Source: Bradyrhizobium sp. sGM-13
GTDB lineage: Bacteria; Pseudomonadota; Alphaproteobacteria; Rhizobiales; Xanthobacteraceae
Assembly: GCF_018398875.1 (NCBI RefSeq)
Contig: NZ_JAGWDK010000012.1
Span: 183,669-247,668, forward strand
DNA: 64,000 nt
Reading direction: 5' to 3'
Under the pieces are notes generated by a model. It was given only the letters and a program-made list of their open reading frames with translations, was not told where the DNA came from and did not search any database. Both the position numbers and the translations under genes were made by a program. Positions 56,745 to 64,000 of the stretch are shown here, piece after piece. Position 1 is the first letter of the stretch. Every line of letters begins with the position of its first letter.

Positions 56745-57233
56745 TTGCCGGACATTCACTCACATTCGGATCAAGACGAAGTTTCAGCCGTGGCCAAACC
56801 GCCCAAAGACAATTCCCCCATCACCGAACACCTCGCCTATTTGCTCGCGCAAGCCAACCGGGAGATCAACCGGCAGTTGGAAATGCGCTTGAGCAAGGAA
56901 GGCGTGCCGGTCGAGCAATGGCGCATCCTTAAAGTTCTGTCCGACGGCAACGGCCATTCGATGGGCGAGCTTGCGGACGCGGTGCTGCTCAACCATCCCA
57001 CACTGACCAAGATGGTCGACCGCATGGTGTCTGACGCGCTGGTCTACCGCGTTCAGGACCCCAAGGACCGCCGCAAGGTCCTGATGTTCGTGTCCGACCG
57101 CGGCAAGGCGCTTAGCAAGCGGCTGAACTCGCTGGCGGTGAGCCAGGAGGAGCACATCGTGGAGAGCTATGGCGACAAGTCGACCAACGAGCTGAAACGG
57201 CTCCTGGAAAGCTTGATCGACAGTTCGAACTGA
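56745..57233 (+). CDS. MarR family transcriptional regulator
   Basis: A 162-residue winged-helix protein. GVPVEQWRILKVLSDGNGHS then MGELADAVLLNHPTLTKMVD form the DNA-binding helices, and RVQDPKDRRKVLMFVSDRGK is the wing, typical of MarR. The start is a TTG without good ribosome site; a GTG at 56790 (giving 147 residues) is equally possible. The gene is divergent from the amide locus and likely regulates it and itself through the palindrome between them. Confidence 0.9.
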   Translation: MPDIHSHSDQDEVSAVAKPPKDNSPITEHLAYLLAQANREINRQLEMRLSKEGVPVEQWRILKVLSDGNGHSMGELADAVLLNHPTLTKMVDRMVSDALVYRVQDPKDRRKVLMFVSDRGKALSKRLNSLAVSQEEHIVESYGDKSTNELKRLLESLIDSSN

Positions 57234-57371
57234 GCAAGCGAAGCGCGACCGACACCGCGCTCCTGTCGGCAGGTTCCGCGGCACGCGGGACTGACTCTCG
57301 CCGGAAAGATATTGGATGTTGCGGCGACAAAGGGTCACACGCGCGGATATTCGCCGCGGGTGTGCGCGATG

Positions 57372-60209
57372 TCAGGCGTACTTGCCGTGGCAGTGCTTGT
57401 ACTTCTTGCCGCTTCCGCAAGGACAATCCTCGTTGCGGCCGACCTTGCCCCAGCTTGCGGGGTTTTTCGGATCGCGATCGGCCGCCAGAGCCTGGGGCAC
57501 CAGCGAGGCGCTGGCAAAGGCCATCTCGTCTTCGCCGGTATTGGGGTCGAACTTGTGCGCTTCCATCGCCGGCAGCACCGGCTGCTGCTCTTCCGGCGGC
57601 ACGATCTCGACGCGCATCAATTGCGCCGTCACCGCCTCGCGCAGATGCGCGGTCATTGCCTCGTACAGGCCGAAGGCTTCCGATTTGTATTCCTGCAAGG
57701 GATCGCGCTGGCCATAGCCGCGCAGACCGATCACCTGACGCAGATGATCGAGCATGATCAGGTGCTCGCGCCAGAGGTGGTCGAGCGTCTGCAAGAGGAT
57801 GGTTTTCTCGACGTAGCGCATCACGTCGGGACCCCATTGCGCGACCTTTGCCGCCATGTGCTCGTCGACGCGCTGCTCGATCCGCGTCAGCAGTTCCTCG
57901 TCGGCAATGCCTTCTTCCTTGGCCCATTCATCGACCGGCAGATCGATGTCGAGCACGCGCTTCAATTCTTCCTTGAGGCCGGCGACATCCCACTGCTCGG
58001 CATAGGCGTGCTCGGGCACGTGCTTGGTGACGATGTCGTCGATGAAGTCGTGACGCATATCTGTGACCATTTCGGCCACGCTGTCGCTTCTCATCAGTTC
58101 GACGCGCTGGTCGAAGATCACCTTGCGCTGGTCGTTCTGGACGTTGTCGAACTTGAGCAGGTTCTTGCGGATATCGAAGTTGCGCGCCTCGACCTTCTGC
58201 TGCGCCTTCTCCAGCGCCTTGTTGATCCACGGATGGATGATGGCCTCGCCCTCCTTCAGGCCAAGCCGCTGCAGCATGGTGTCGAGCCGGTCGGAGCCGA
58301 AGATCCGCATCAAATCGTCTTCCAGCGACAGGAAGAATTTCGAGCGCCCGGGGTCGCCCTGACGGCCGGAGCGGCCGCGAAGCTGGTTGTCGATGCGCCG
58401 GGATTCATGGCGCTCCGAGCCCATGATGTAGAGCCCGCCGGGCTTGGTCACGGTCTTGGCCGCCTTTGAGCCCTTGGCAGGCTCGAGCTCCACCACTTCC
58501 TCGGCCTTCAGCACGATCTCGCGGAAGCGCTCGATGTCGGCCTTGATCTGTTCGATCTTCTTGGCCTTCTCGGCCTCGTCGGTGATGTCAGCGGTCTCCT
58601 GAAGGATCCGCATCTCGAGCGAGCCGCCGAGCTTGATGTCGGTACCGCGGCCGGCCATGTTGGTCGCGATCGTGATCGCGCCGGGCACGCCGGCCTCGGC
58701 AACGATATAGGCTTCCTGCTCGTGGAAGCGCGCGTTCAGCACCGCAAACAGCTTTGCCGGCTTGCCGGCGCGCGCCGCGGCATAGAGCTTTTCCAGCGCG
58801 GCGTCGTTGCCGAAATCGATCTGCTTGTAGCCGTGCTTCTTCAGATAATCGGCCAGCACTTCCGACTTTTCGATCGAGGCGGTGCCGACCAGCACCGGCT
58901 GCAGCCGCGCATTGGCGCGCTCGATCTCGGCCAGGATGGCGGCGTATTTCTCGGTCTGGGTGCGGTAGACCTCGTCGTCCTCGTCGAGACGCGCCACCGG
59001 CAGATTGGTCGGGATTTCCACGACCTCGAGCTTGTAGATGTCGAACAATTCGTCGGCTTCGGTCGCAGCCGTACCGGTCATGCCCGCGAGCTTTTCGTAC
59101 ATCCGGAAATAGTTCTGGAACGTAATCGAGGCCAGCGTCTGGTTTTCCGGCTGGACCTGAACGTGTTCCTTGGCTTCCAGCGCCTGGTGCAGGCCTTCGG
59201 AATAGCGCCGTCCCGGCATCATGCGGCCGGTGAACTCGTCGATGATGATGACTTCGCCGTCGCGGACGATGTAGTCCTTGTCGCGAGTGAACAGCGAATG
59301 CGCCCGCAGCGCCTGGTTGATGTGGTGCACGACCGAGACGTTCTCGACGTCGTAGAGCGACTCGCCCTTGAGCTGGCCGGCGTCACGCAGCAGCGTCTCG
59401 ATCTTCTCCATGCCGGCTTCGGTCAGCGTCACCGTGCGCTGCTTCTCGTCGACCTCGTAATCGGTCTTGTCGAGTTGGGGGAAGAAGGTATCGATGGTGT
59501 TGTAGAATTCCGAGCGGTCGTCGAGCGGGCCGGAGATGATCAGCGGCGTGCGCGCCTCGTCGATCAGGATCGAGTCGACTTCGTCGACGATGGCGTAGAA
59601 ATGGCCGCGCTGGACCATGTCCTCCAGCCGGTACTTCATGTTGTCGCGCAGATAATCGAAACCGTATTCGTTGTTGGTGCCGTAGGTGATGTCGCGCGAA
59701 TAGGCTTCCTTGCGCTCGCCATCATCGAGACCATGGACAATGACGCCGACCGTCAAGCCGAGGAAATTGTAGATCTGGCCCATCCATGCGCTATCGCGGC
59801 GGGCGAGATAGTCGTTGACGGTGACGACGTGGACGCCCCGGCCAGCCAGCGCGTTGAGATAGACCGCGAGCGTGGCCACCAGCGTCTTGCCTTCGCCGGT
59901 CTTCATCTCGGCGATGTCGCCCTCATGCAGCACCATGCCGCCGATCAACTGGACGTCGAAATGCCGCTGGCCGAGGGTGCGCTTGGCGGCCTCGCGGACG
60001 GTGGCGAAGGCTGGAACCAGAATGTCGTCGAGCGTCTTGCCGTCGGCGAGCTGCTGGCGGAATTCGGCGGTGCGGGCTTTCAGCGCCTCATCGGAGAGTT
60101 TCGCGAGCTCGGGCTCAAGCGCGTTGATGGCGTTGACGCGGGATTGATATCCCTTTACCCGCCGGTCGTTGGCGGAGCCGAAAAACTTGCGGGCGAGCGC
60201 GCCGATCAT
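57372..60209 (-). CDS. secA: preprotein translocase ATPase SecA
   Basis: A 945-residue SecA. Walker A is MKTGEGKT at 102-109, DEVDSILIDEART is motif II, and the C-terminal zinc-binding tail is CPCGSGKKYKHCHG. It drives protein export through SecYEG and takes SecB-bound preproteins by the zinc tail. The region of about residues 230-370 is the preprotein cross-linking domain. Length is usual. It is divergent from a parvulin-type exported chaperone, and the gap of 345 bases should hold both promoters; I see no clear consensus boxes there. Confidence 0.98.
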   Translation of the reverse strand: MIGALARKFFGSANDRRVKGYQSRVNAINALEPELAKLSDEALKARTAEFRQQLADGKTLDDILVPAFATVREAAKRTLGQRHFDVQLIGGMVLHEGDIAEMKTGEGKTLVATLAVYLNALAGRGVHVVTVNDYLARRDSAWMGQIYNFLGLTVGVIVHGLDDGERKEAYSRDITYGTNNEYGFDYLRDNMKYRLEDMVQRGHFYAIVDEVDSILIDEARTPLIISGPLDDRSEFYNTIDTFFPQLDKTDYEVDEKQRTVTLTEAGMEKIETLLRDAGQLKGESLYDVENVSVVHHINQALRAHSLFTRDKDYIVRDGEVIIIDEFTGRMMPGRRYSEGLHQALEAKEHVQVQPENQTLASITFQNYFRMYEKLAGMTGTAATEADELFDIYKLEVVEIPTNLPVARLDEDDEVYRTQTEKYAAILAEIERANARLQPVLVGTASIEKSEVLADYLKKHGYKQIDFGNDAALEKLYAAARAGKPAKLFAVLNARFHEQEAYIVAEAGVPGAITIATNMAGRGTDIKLGGSLEMRILQETADITDEAEKAKKIEQIKADIERFREIVLKAEEVVELEPAKGSKAAKTVTKPGGLYIMGSERHESRRIDNQLRGRSGRQGDPGRSKFFLSLEDDLMRIFGSDRLDTMLQRLGLKEGEAIIHPWINKALEKAQQKVEARNFDIRKNLLKFDNVQNDQRKVIFDQRVELMRSDSVAEMVTDMRHDFIDDIVTKHVPEHAYAEQWDVAGLKEELKRVLDIDLPVDEWAKEEGIADEELLTRIEQRVDEHMAAKVAQWGPDVMRYVEKTILLQTLDHLWREHLIMLDHLRQVIGLRGYGQRDPLQEYKSEAFGLYEAMTAHLREAVTAQLMRVEIVPPEEQQPVLPAMEAHKFDPNTGEDEMAFASASLVPQALAADRDPKNPASWGKVGRNEDCPCGSGKKYKHCHGKYA

Positions 60210-60554
60210 GCCAATTCCTGCCTTTGCCGTTACTTGCGTTGCAAGCCGTGATGGATCACCAAATTGCCTATCAACTCACCGTGACGCACGGCGGCAAATA
60301 CCCCGTTCCGGGGCGTTATCCGCCTAATGAGTGGGAATCAAGCAATCCAAGGTTCAACGGCAAAAAACGCAGCAAAATAAGCGCTATCGCCGCTGTACGA
60401 TCGGGCACAGATATGGCCGGGTTCGGGCCTTGTCAACGTGGGTCCATATGTCAAGGAATTCATCATTTTGACAGACTTTTCGCGTTGCCAAGGCCGCATG
60501 ATTGGGCGAGTGTCCCGCCGCCTTTGGCGCCCCTCTTCAAGACAAGGATTTTCC

Positions 60555-61475
60555 ATGACCACCTCGTTCCCGGAAACGAAAACCGGCCTGCGCTTCGGCA
60601 CGGCCTGCTCACGGGGTTCTTTGGCCGCAATGGCCTGTCTGGCTGCGGTTCTTGCCGCCGGACTGCCGGTTCGCGCCCAGGACAACCCCGTTCTCGCCAA
60701 GGTTAACGGTGCGGAGATCCGCCAGAGCGACGTCGCGCTCGCGGAAGAGGAACTCGGCCCCAGCCTCGCGCAAATGGACCCGGCGACCAAGAAGGACAAC
60801 GTGCTGGCCTTCCTGATCGACCTCAAGATCGTCGCCAAGGCCGCCGAGGAAAAGAAGGTCGAGAATTCCGAAGACTTCAAGAAGCGCCTGGCGTTCACGC
60901 GCAGCCGCCTTTTGATGGACAGCCTGCTCGCCACCGAGGGCAAGGCTGCGACCACCGATGCGGCCATGAAGCAGGTCTATGAGGAGGCCGCCAAGCAGAT
61001 CACCGGGGAAATGGAAGTCCACGCCCGGCACATTCTGGTCGAGACCGAGGACGAGGCCAAGGCGATCGCGGAAGAGCTGAAGAAGGGCGGCGACTTCGCC
61101 GAACTGGCGAAGAAGAAGTCCAAGGACCCCGGCGCTTCCGATGGCGGCGATCTCGGCTTCTTCACCAAGGAACAGATGGTGCCGGAATTCTCCGCCGTCG
61201 CCTTCACGCTCGAACCCGGCAAGATCTCTGATCCCGTCAAGTCGCAATTCGGCTGGCACCTCATCAAGGTCGAGGAAAAGCGCGCCCGCAAGGCGCCCGA
61301 GTTCGAGCAGGTCAAGGCCCAGATCGAGACCTATGTGACGCGCAAGGCGCAGGCCGAATACGTCGCCAAGCTGCGCGAGGCCGCCAAGGTCGAGCGCATG
61401 GATAAGCCGGCCGAGGCCACCAAGCCGGATGCCGCAAAGCCATCGGATTCCAAGATGGCGCCGACGAAGAAGTAA
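60555..61475 (+). CDS. parvulin-type peptidylprolyl isomerase, exported
   Basis: A 306-residue protein with signal peptide around residues 15-41 (LAAMACLAAVLAAGLPVRAQ). A SurA-like N-terminal helical part follows (VLAKVNGAEIRQSDVALAEE), then the rotamase domain from VHARHILVETEDEA to FGWHLIKVEEKRA, about residues 153-245, with the usual two histidines. The C-terminus is Lys/Ala/Pro-rich. It folds exported proteins in the periplasm. AAGGATTTTCC precedes the chosen ATG. It is divergent from secA, fitting a common theme of export. Confidence 0.93.
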   Translation: MTTSFPETKTGLRFGTACSRGSLAAMACLAAVLAAGLPVRAQDNPVLAKVNGAEIRQSDVALAEEELGPSLAQMDPATKKDNVLAFLIDLKIVAKAAEEKKVENSEDFKKRLAFTRSRLLMDSLLATEGKAATTDAAMKQVYEEAAKQITGEMEVHARHILVETEDEAKAIAEELKKGGDFAELAKKKSKDPGASDGGDLGFFTKEQMVPEFSAVAFTLEPGKISDPVKSQFGWHLIKVEEKRARKAPEFEQVKAQIETYVTRKAQAEYVAKLREAAKVERMDKPAEATKPDAAKPSDSKMAPTKK

Positions 61476-61522
61476 AAAATCGCTGTCACTTCTTCGAGAC
61501 CGATAGTATCTACCATCGTCAT

Positions 61523-61544
61523 GGCCGGGCCGAAGCGCCCGGCC
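61523..61544. terminator. possible hairpin between the parvulin gene and argJ
   Basis: GGCCGGGC-CGAAGC-GCCCGGCC: an 8-bp perfect stem with a 6-base loop 48 bases after the parvulin stop. No T-run follows, so it may be a weak terminator or only a repeat remnant. Confidence 0.4.
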
Positions 61545-61635
61545 GTTCCATGTCCGGGGACCTGTTATAGGCCTCGAAGACGTGGATGCCGGCGCAGGTC
61601 CGGCTACGGTTGATCTGGTCGAAGAAGGTGCTCGC

Positions 61636-62874
61636 ATGTCCACTTCAGTTTCCCCCCTCGCCCCGACCGACGTGCCCGACATGCCTGCTATTGCGGGCGT
61701 GAAGCTTGCCACCGCCGCCGCCGGCATCCGCTACAAGGGGCGCACTGACGTGCTGCTCGCCGTCATGGACAAAGGCACCACGGTTGCCGGCGTGTTCACC
61801 AAATCGAAATGCCCGTCCGCGCCGGTGGAATGGTGCCGCGCCAAACTCGGCCGCGGCGCCCGCGCGCTGGTGGTCAATTCCGGCAACGCCAATGCATTCA
61901 CCGGCAAGACCGGCCGGCAGGCGACGGCACTGACGGCCTCGATCGCCGCAAAAGCGGTCGGCTGCAGCGCCAATGAGGTGTTCCTTGCGTCGACCGGCGT
62001 GATCGGCGAGCCGCTCGACGCCACCAAGTTCGACGGCGTGCTGGCAACGTTGGCGGATGCCGCCGCGCCCGACCACTGGGTGGACGCGGCGAAGGCCATC
62101 ATGACCACCGATACCTTTCCGAAAGTCGCAACCGCTACGGTGAAGCTCGGCAAGGCCAAGGTCACGATCAACGGCATGGCCAAGGGCGCCGGCATGATCG
62201 CGCCCGATATGGCGACCATGCTGTCTTTCGTGTTTACCGATGCGCCGCTGTCGTCCGCCGTGCTGCAGTCGCTGCTCAAGATCGGCGTCGAGGACACTTT
62301 CAACGCCATCACCATCGACAGCGACACCTCGACCTCGGATACGCTGCTGGCCTTCGCTACCGGCGCGGCCGCCGACGATGGCGCGCCAAAGATCAACCGC
62401 GCCAGCGATCCGCGGCTAAAGGCGTTTGCCAAGGCCTTCCAGGGTGTGCTGGCCAACCTTGCCGAGCAGGTGGCCCGCGACGGCGAAGGCGCGCGCAAGC
62501 TGGTCGAGGTTATCGTCGAAGGCGCAACCACCAAGAACTCCGCGCGCAAGATCGCCATGTCGATCGCGAATTCGCCGCTGGTGAAGACGGCGATCGCCGG
62601 CGAGGACGCCAATTGGGGTCGCGTGGTGATGGCGGTCGGCAAGGCCGGCGAGCCCGCCAACCGCGACAAGCTTTCGATCTCGTTCAACGGCATTCGCGTC
62701 GCCAAGAGCGGTGCGCGCGATCCGTCCTACAACGAGGCGGAGGTTTCCGAGGTGATGAAGAACCCGAAGATCCAGATCAAGGTTGCGCTTGGCCTCGGCA
62801 AGGGCCGCGACCGTGTGCTGACCTGCGACCTCACCAAGGAATATGTCGCGATCAATGGCGATTATCGTTCATAA
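61636..62874 (+). CDS. argJ: bifunctional glutamate N-acetyltransferase/amino-acid acetyltransferase
   Basis: A 412-residue ArgJ. The chain cuts itself before the nucleophile Thr194, here in KGAGMIAPDMATMLSF, giving alpha and beta parts. It transfers acetyl from N-acetylornithine to glutamate, and may also use acetyl-CoA, in the cyclic arginine pathway. LVVNSGNANAFTG and AGEDANWGRV are conserved. The Met was chosen for the AAGG site upstream, against an in-frame ATG 18 codons earlier. mutT follows after 15 bases and is likely co-transcribed. Confidence 0.97.
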   Translation: MSTSVSPLAPTDVPDMPAIAGVKLATAAAGIRYKGRTDVLLAVMDKGTTVAGVFTKSKCPSAPVEWCRAKLGRGARALVVNSGNANAFTGKTGRQATALTASIAAKAVGCSANEVFLASTGVIGEPLDATKFDGVLATLADAAAPDHWVDAAKAIMTTDTFPKVATATVKLGKAKVTINGMAKGAGMIAPDMATMLSFVFTDAPLSSAVLQSLLKIGVEDTFNAITIDSDTSTSDTLLAFATGAAADDGAPKINRASDPRLKAFAKAFQGVLANLAEQVARDGEGARKLVEVIVEGATTKNSARKIAMSIANSPLVKTAIAGEDANWGRVVMAVGKAGEPANRDKLSISFNGIRVAKSGARDPSYNEAEVSEVMKNPKIQIKVALGLGKGRDRVLTCDLTKEYVAINGDYRS

Positions 62875-62889
62875 GCGAGACAGCGGCGC

Positions 62890-63300
62890 ATGGCTGATAT
62901 CAAGCTCACTCTCGTGGTCGCCTGCGCCCTCGTCGATACCGACAAGCGCGTGCTGATCACGCAGCGCCCGGAAGGAAAGGCGCTCGCAGGCTTGTGGGAA
63001 TTTCCCGGCGGCAAGGTCGAGCCCGGCGAGCGGCCGGAGCAGACCCTGGTCCGCGAGCTGCATGAGGAGATCGGGATCGACGTCAGCGAGCCATGCCTGG
63101 CGCCGCTGACGTTTGCGAGCCACGCCTATGAAAGCTTTCATCTGTTGATGCCGCTCTACATCTGCCGGCGCTGGGAAGGCATGGTGATCGCGCGCGAAGG
63201 CCAGCAACTGGCCTGGGTCCGCGCCAACAAGCTGCGCGATTACCCGATGCCGCCCGCAGACATTCCGCTGATCCCGCATCTGATCGATTTGCTGATGTAG
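62890..63300 (+). CDS. mutT: 8-oxo-dGTP diphosphatase MutT (Nudix)
   Basis: A 136-residue Nudix hydrolase. The Nudix box is GGKVEPGERPEQTLVRELHE followed by EIGI (residues 39-62), complete with R-E-x-x-E-E. It removes oxidised dGTP from the pool to avoid A:T to C:G mutations. Length and the front VVACALVDTDKRVLITQRPEGK fit MutT. It is 15 bases after argJ; this argJ-mutT pairing is usual in alphaproteobacteria. Confidence 0.95.
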   Translation: MADIKLTLVVACALVDTDKRVLITQRPEGKALAGLWEFPGGKVEPGERPEQTLVRELHEEIGIDVSEPCLAPLTFASHAYESFHLLMPLYICRRWEGMVIAREGQQLAWVRANKLRDYPMPPADIPLIPHLIDLLM

Positions 63301-63314
63301 TGGCTGCGTACTCG

Positions 63315-63378
63315 GCATGCCCGGGCTTGCCGGCTTCGCTGCCCGGCGAAGCCTTGGCGTAGCCGGGATCCGGGCATT
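63315..63378. repeat. palindromic intergenic repeat, family R5 (second copy)
   Basis: GCATGCCCGGGCTTGC to GGGATCCGGGCATTC with the inner phrase CGGCGAAGCCTTGGCGTAGC shared with 19573-19630. From 63379 to 63555 no gene can be supported. Confidence 0.8.
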
Positions 63379-63555
63379 CATCAATCTTCAAAGAGTCTTC
63401 CAGCGCAGTGCCTCTTCGGCGGCACGCAGAGCCCAGACACAAAATCGCGAAAACAACCCCATGCACAGTAGAATGGGGCCGGCTCGCCGCACTCGTGCTG
63501 CTTGCGTCCGGGGCACGAGAAGAAAAATGGTCCGTCGTCACGGCCCAACCCAGCT

Positions 63556-63919
63556 AGGGTGTGGACTCATAACGCGCAGCAAATCACCGCCGAATGGATG
63601 CAAGCTGGACGAAGGCAAGGTAATTGGCGGCGAACTTGTCGTAGCGTATCGCGACCTGACGACATTGCTTGATCCGATTGAAGAACCGTTCGACTCTGTT
63701 AGGAACGCGGTAGAGATAAGGGGCTGAAGCAGATTGCTCACCCGGCTTGTTGGGCAGCACCGGCTATGGCAACCCATTCACAATCGGCGAGTTCATAGCG
63801 CATGATCGGAGCCTCCCATTTCGGAGTTTGGGTCACAGACGTCCGGTCAAACGCAACGCGTCTGGTCCTGGCTCGGCTTCGGCGCTTTCGGGGTAAAGCC
63901 GACATCGACTAGTCCACAC
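63556..63919 (-). mobile_element. internally deleted IS5-like element (MITE-like remnant)
   Basis: A GTGTGGACT at 63559-63567 and its inverted copy AGTCCACAC at 63911-63919 look like the terminal repeats. Between them lie the front and the tail of an IS5-family transposase with the middle missing. So the element is not autonomous. The exact outer ends are not certain. Confidence 0.6.
63584..63803 (-). pseudogene. IS5-family transposase, N- and C-terminal remnants joined with frameshift
   Basis: From the ATG at 63803 the protein reads MRYELADCEWVAI, the typical start of IS5 transposases, then a one-base frame change gives PVLPNKPGE. About 20 residues later comes APYLYRVPNRVERFFNRIKQ followed by CRQVAIRYDKFAANYLAFVQ and LASIRR, which is the C-terminal end of the DDE domain with the catalytic Glu region VERFF. 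The central part of about 170 residues, including the two catalytic Asp, is missing. A TGA after IRR stands where a Trp codon is usual; beyond it the frame continues to YESTP. Confidence 0.75.
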
Positions 63920-64000
63920 GCGCCGGCGAATCTGTCGAAAATGACCCAGGCTGTGTGAAAACACCATCAATGATATGATTCTCCTGCGATTTGGCCGGAG

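Noticed and set aside
58722..60251. 509-codon plus-strand frame within secA
   Set aside because: Antisense to conserved SecA domains; composition rich in Asp, His, Arg and Val as typical for such shadows.
63426..63553. Signal-peptide-like frame GRLAALVLLASGA ahead of the IS5 remnant
   Set aside because: No start codon in that frame and it ends at once; it may be a gene front cut by the element, but this cannot be supported.

Overview
The window is a high-GC chromosomal segment of an alphaproteobacterium, most likely Bradyrhizobium or a close relative in the Nitrobacteraceae. This rests on protein families and gene order recognised by eye (secA - parvulin PPIase - argJ - mutT; carD / ferredoxin / S4 protein / Suv3-like helicase; cobS-cobT; DUF1236, DUF2336 and DUF3108 proteins) and on several families of intergenic palindromic repeats of the kind that litter such genomes. 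No database search was possible.

Layout. 1-6250: acyl-CoA and small-molecule catabolism (two acyl-CoA dehydrogenases, two enoyl-CoA hydratases, two VOC proteins, a Leu/Ile/Val-type substrate-binding protein). 6300-11550: envelope and secreted proteins (nuclease-like, M48 metalloprotease with LysM, DUF1236/peptidoglycan-binding protein, a small exported protein) and a stray copy of the 3' end of the M48 gene. 11850-20490: housekeeping block (carD, fdxA, S4 protein, Suv3-like helicase, DUF3108 protein, rpmB, lipoprotein). 20550-24480: a visibly AT-richer two-gene island encoding a nuclease-domain protein and a superfamily 2 helicase, the best candidate for an anti-phage system. 24540-31090: DUF2235 hydrolase, DUF2336 protein, two flavin oxidoreductases, phytase-esterase-like protein. 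31090-34130: cobT and cobS. 34430-39270: DedA protein, divergent citrate synthase pair (one with a DNA-binding N-terminus), J-domain protein, BolA, exported protein. 39300-42780: CNNM/CBS protein, aroB, aroK and a 48-residue membrane protein. 42800-45050: TetR regulator with a divergent epimerase and an NTF2-like protein. 45120-49060: xerD, accA, L,D-transpeptidase. 49118-57233: a complete amide-utilisation locus (ABC transporter, amidase, AmiC-like sensor, MarR regulator). 57372-63300: secA, parvulin, argJ, mutT. 63550-63920: a decayed, internally deleted IS5-like element.

The gene sets that clearly work together are the amide locus (import by a urea/amide-type ABC transporter, hydrolysis by the amidase, sensing by the AmiC-like protein and MarR), cobS/cobT (two of the three cobaltochelatase subunits), aroK/aroB (translationally coupled shikimate-pathway genes), and the nuclease/helicase pair. 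In that pair the first protein seems to join an N-terminal Cap4-type (DUF4297-like) nuclease domain to a C-terminal HamA/AbpA-like domain whose own catalytic E-x-K appears to be lost. It is followed 56 bases later by a HamB/AbpB-like helicase. This would be a variant of Hachiman/AbpAB defence with an exchanged nuclease; the assignment is inference from motifs and needs a profile search.

No rRNA, tRNA, CRISPR array, phage integrase or origin was recognised.
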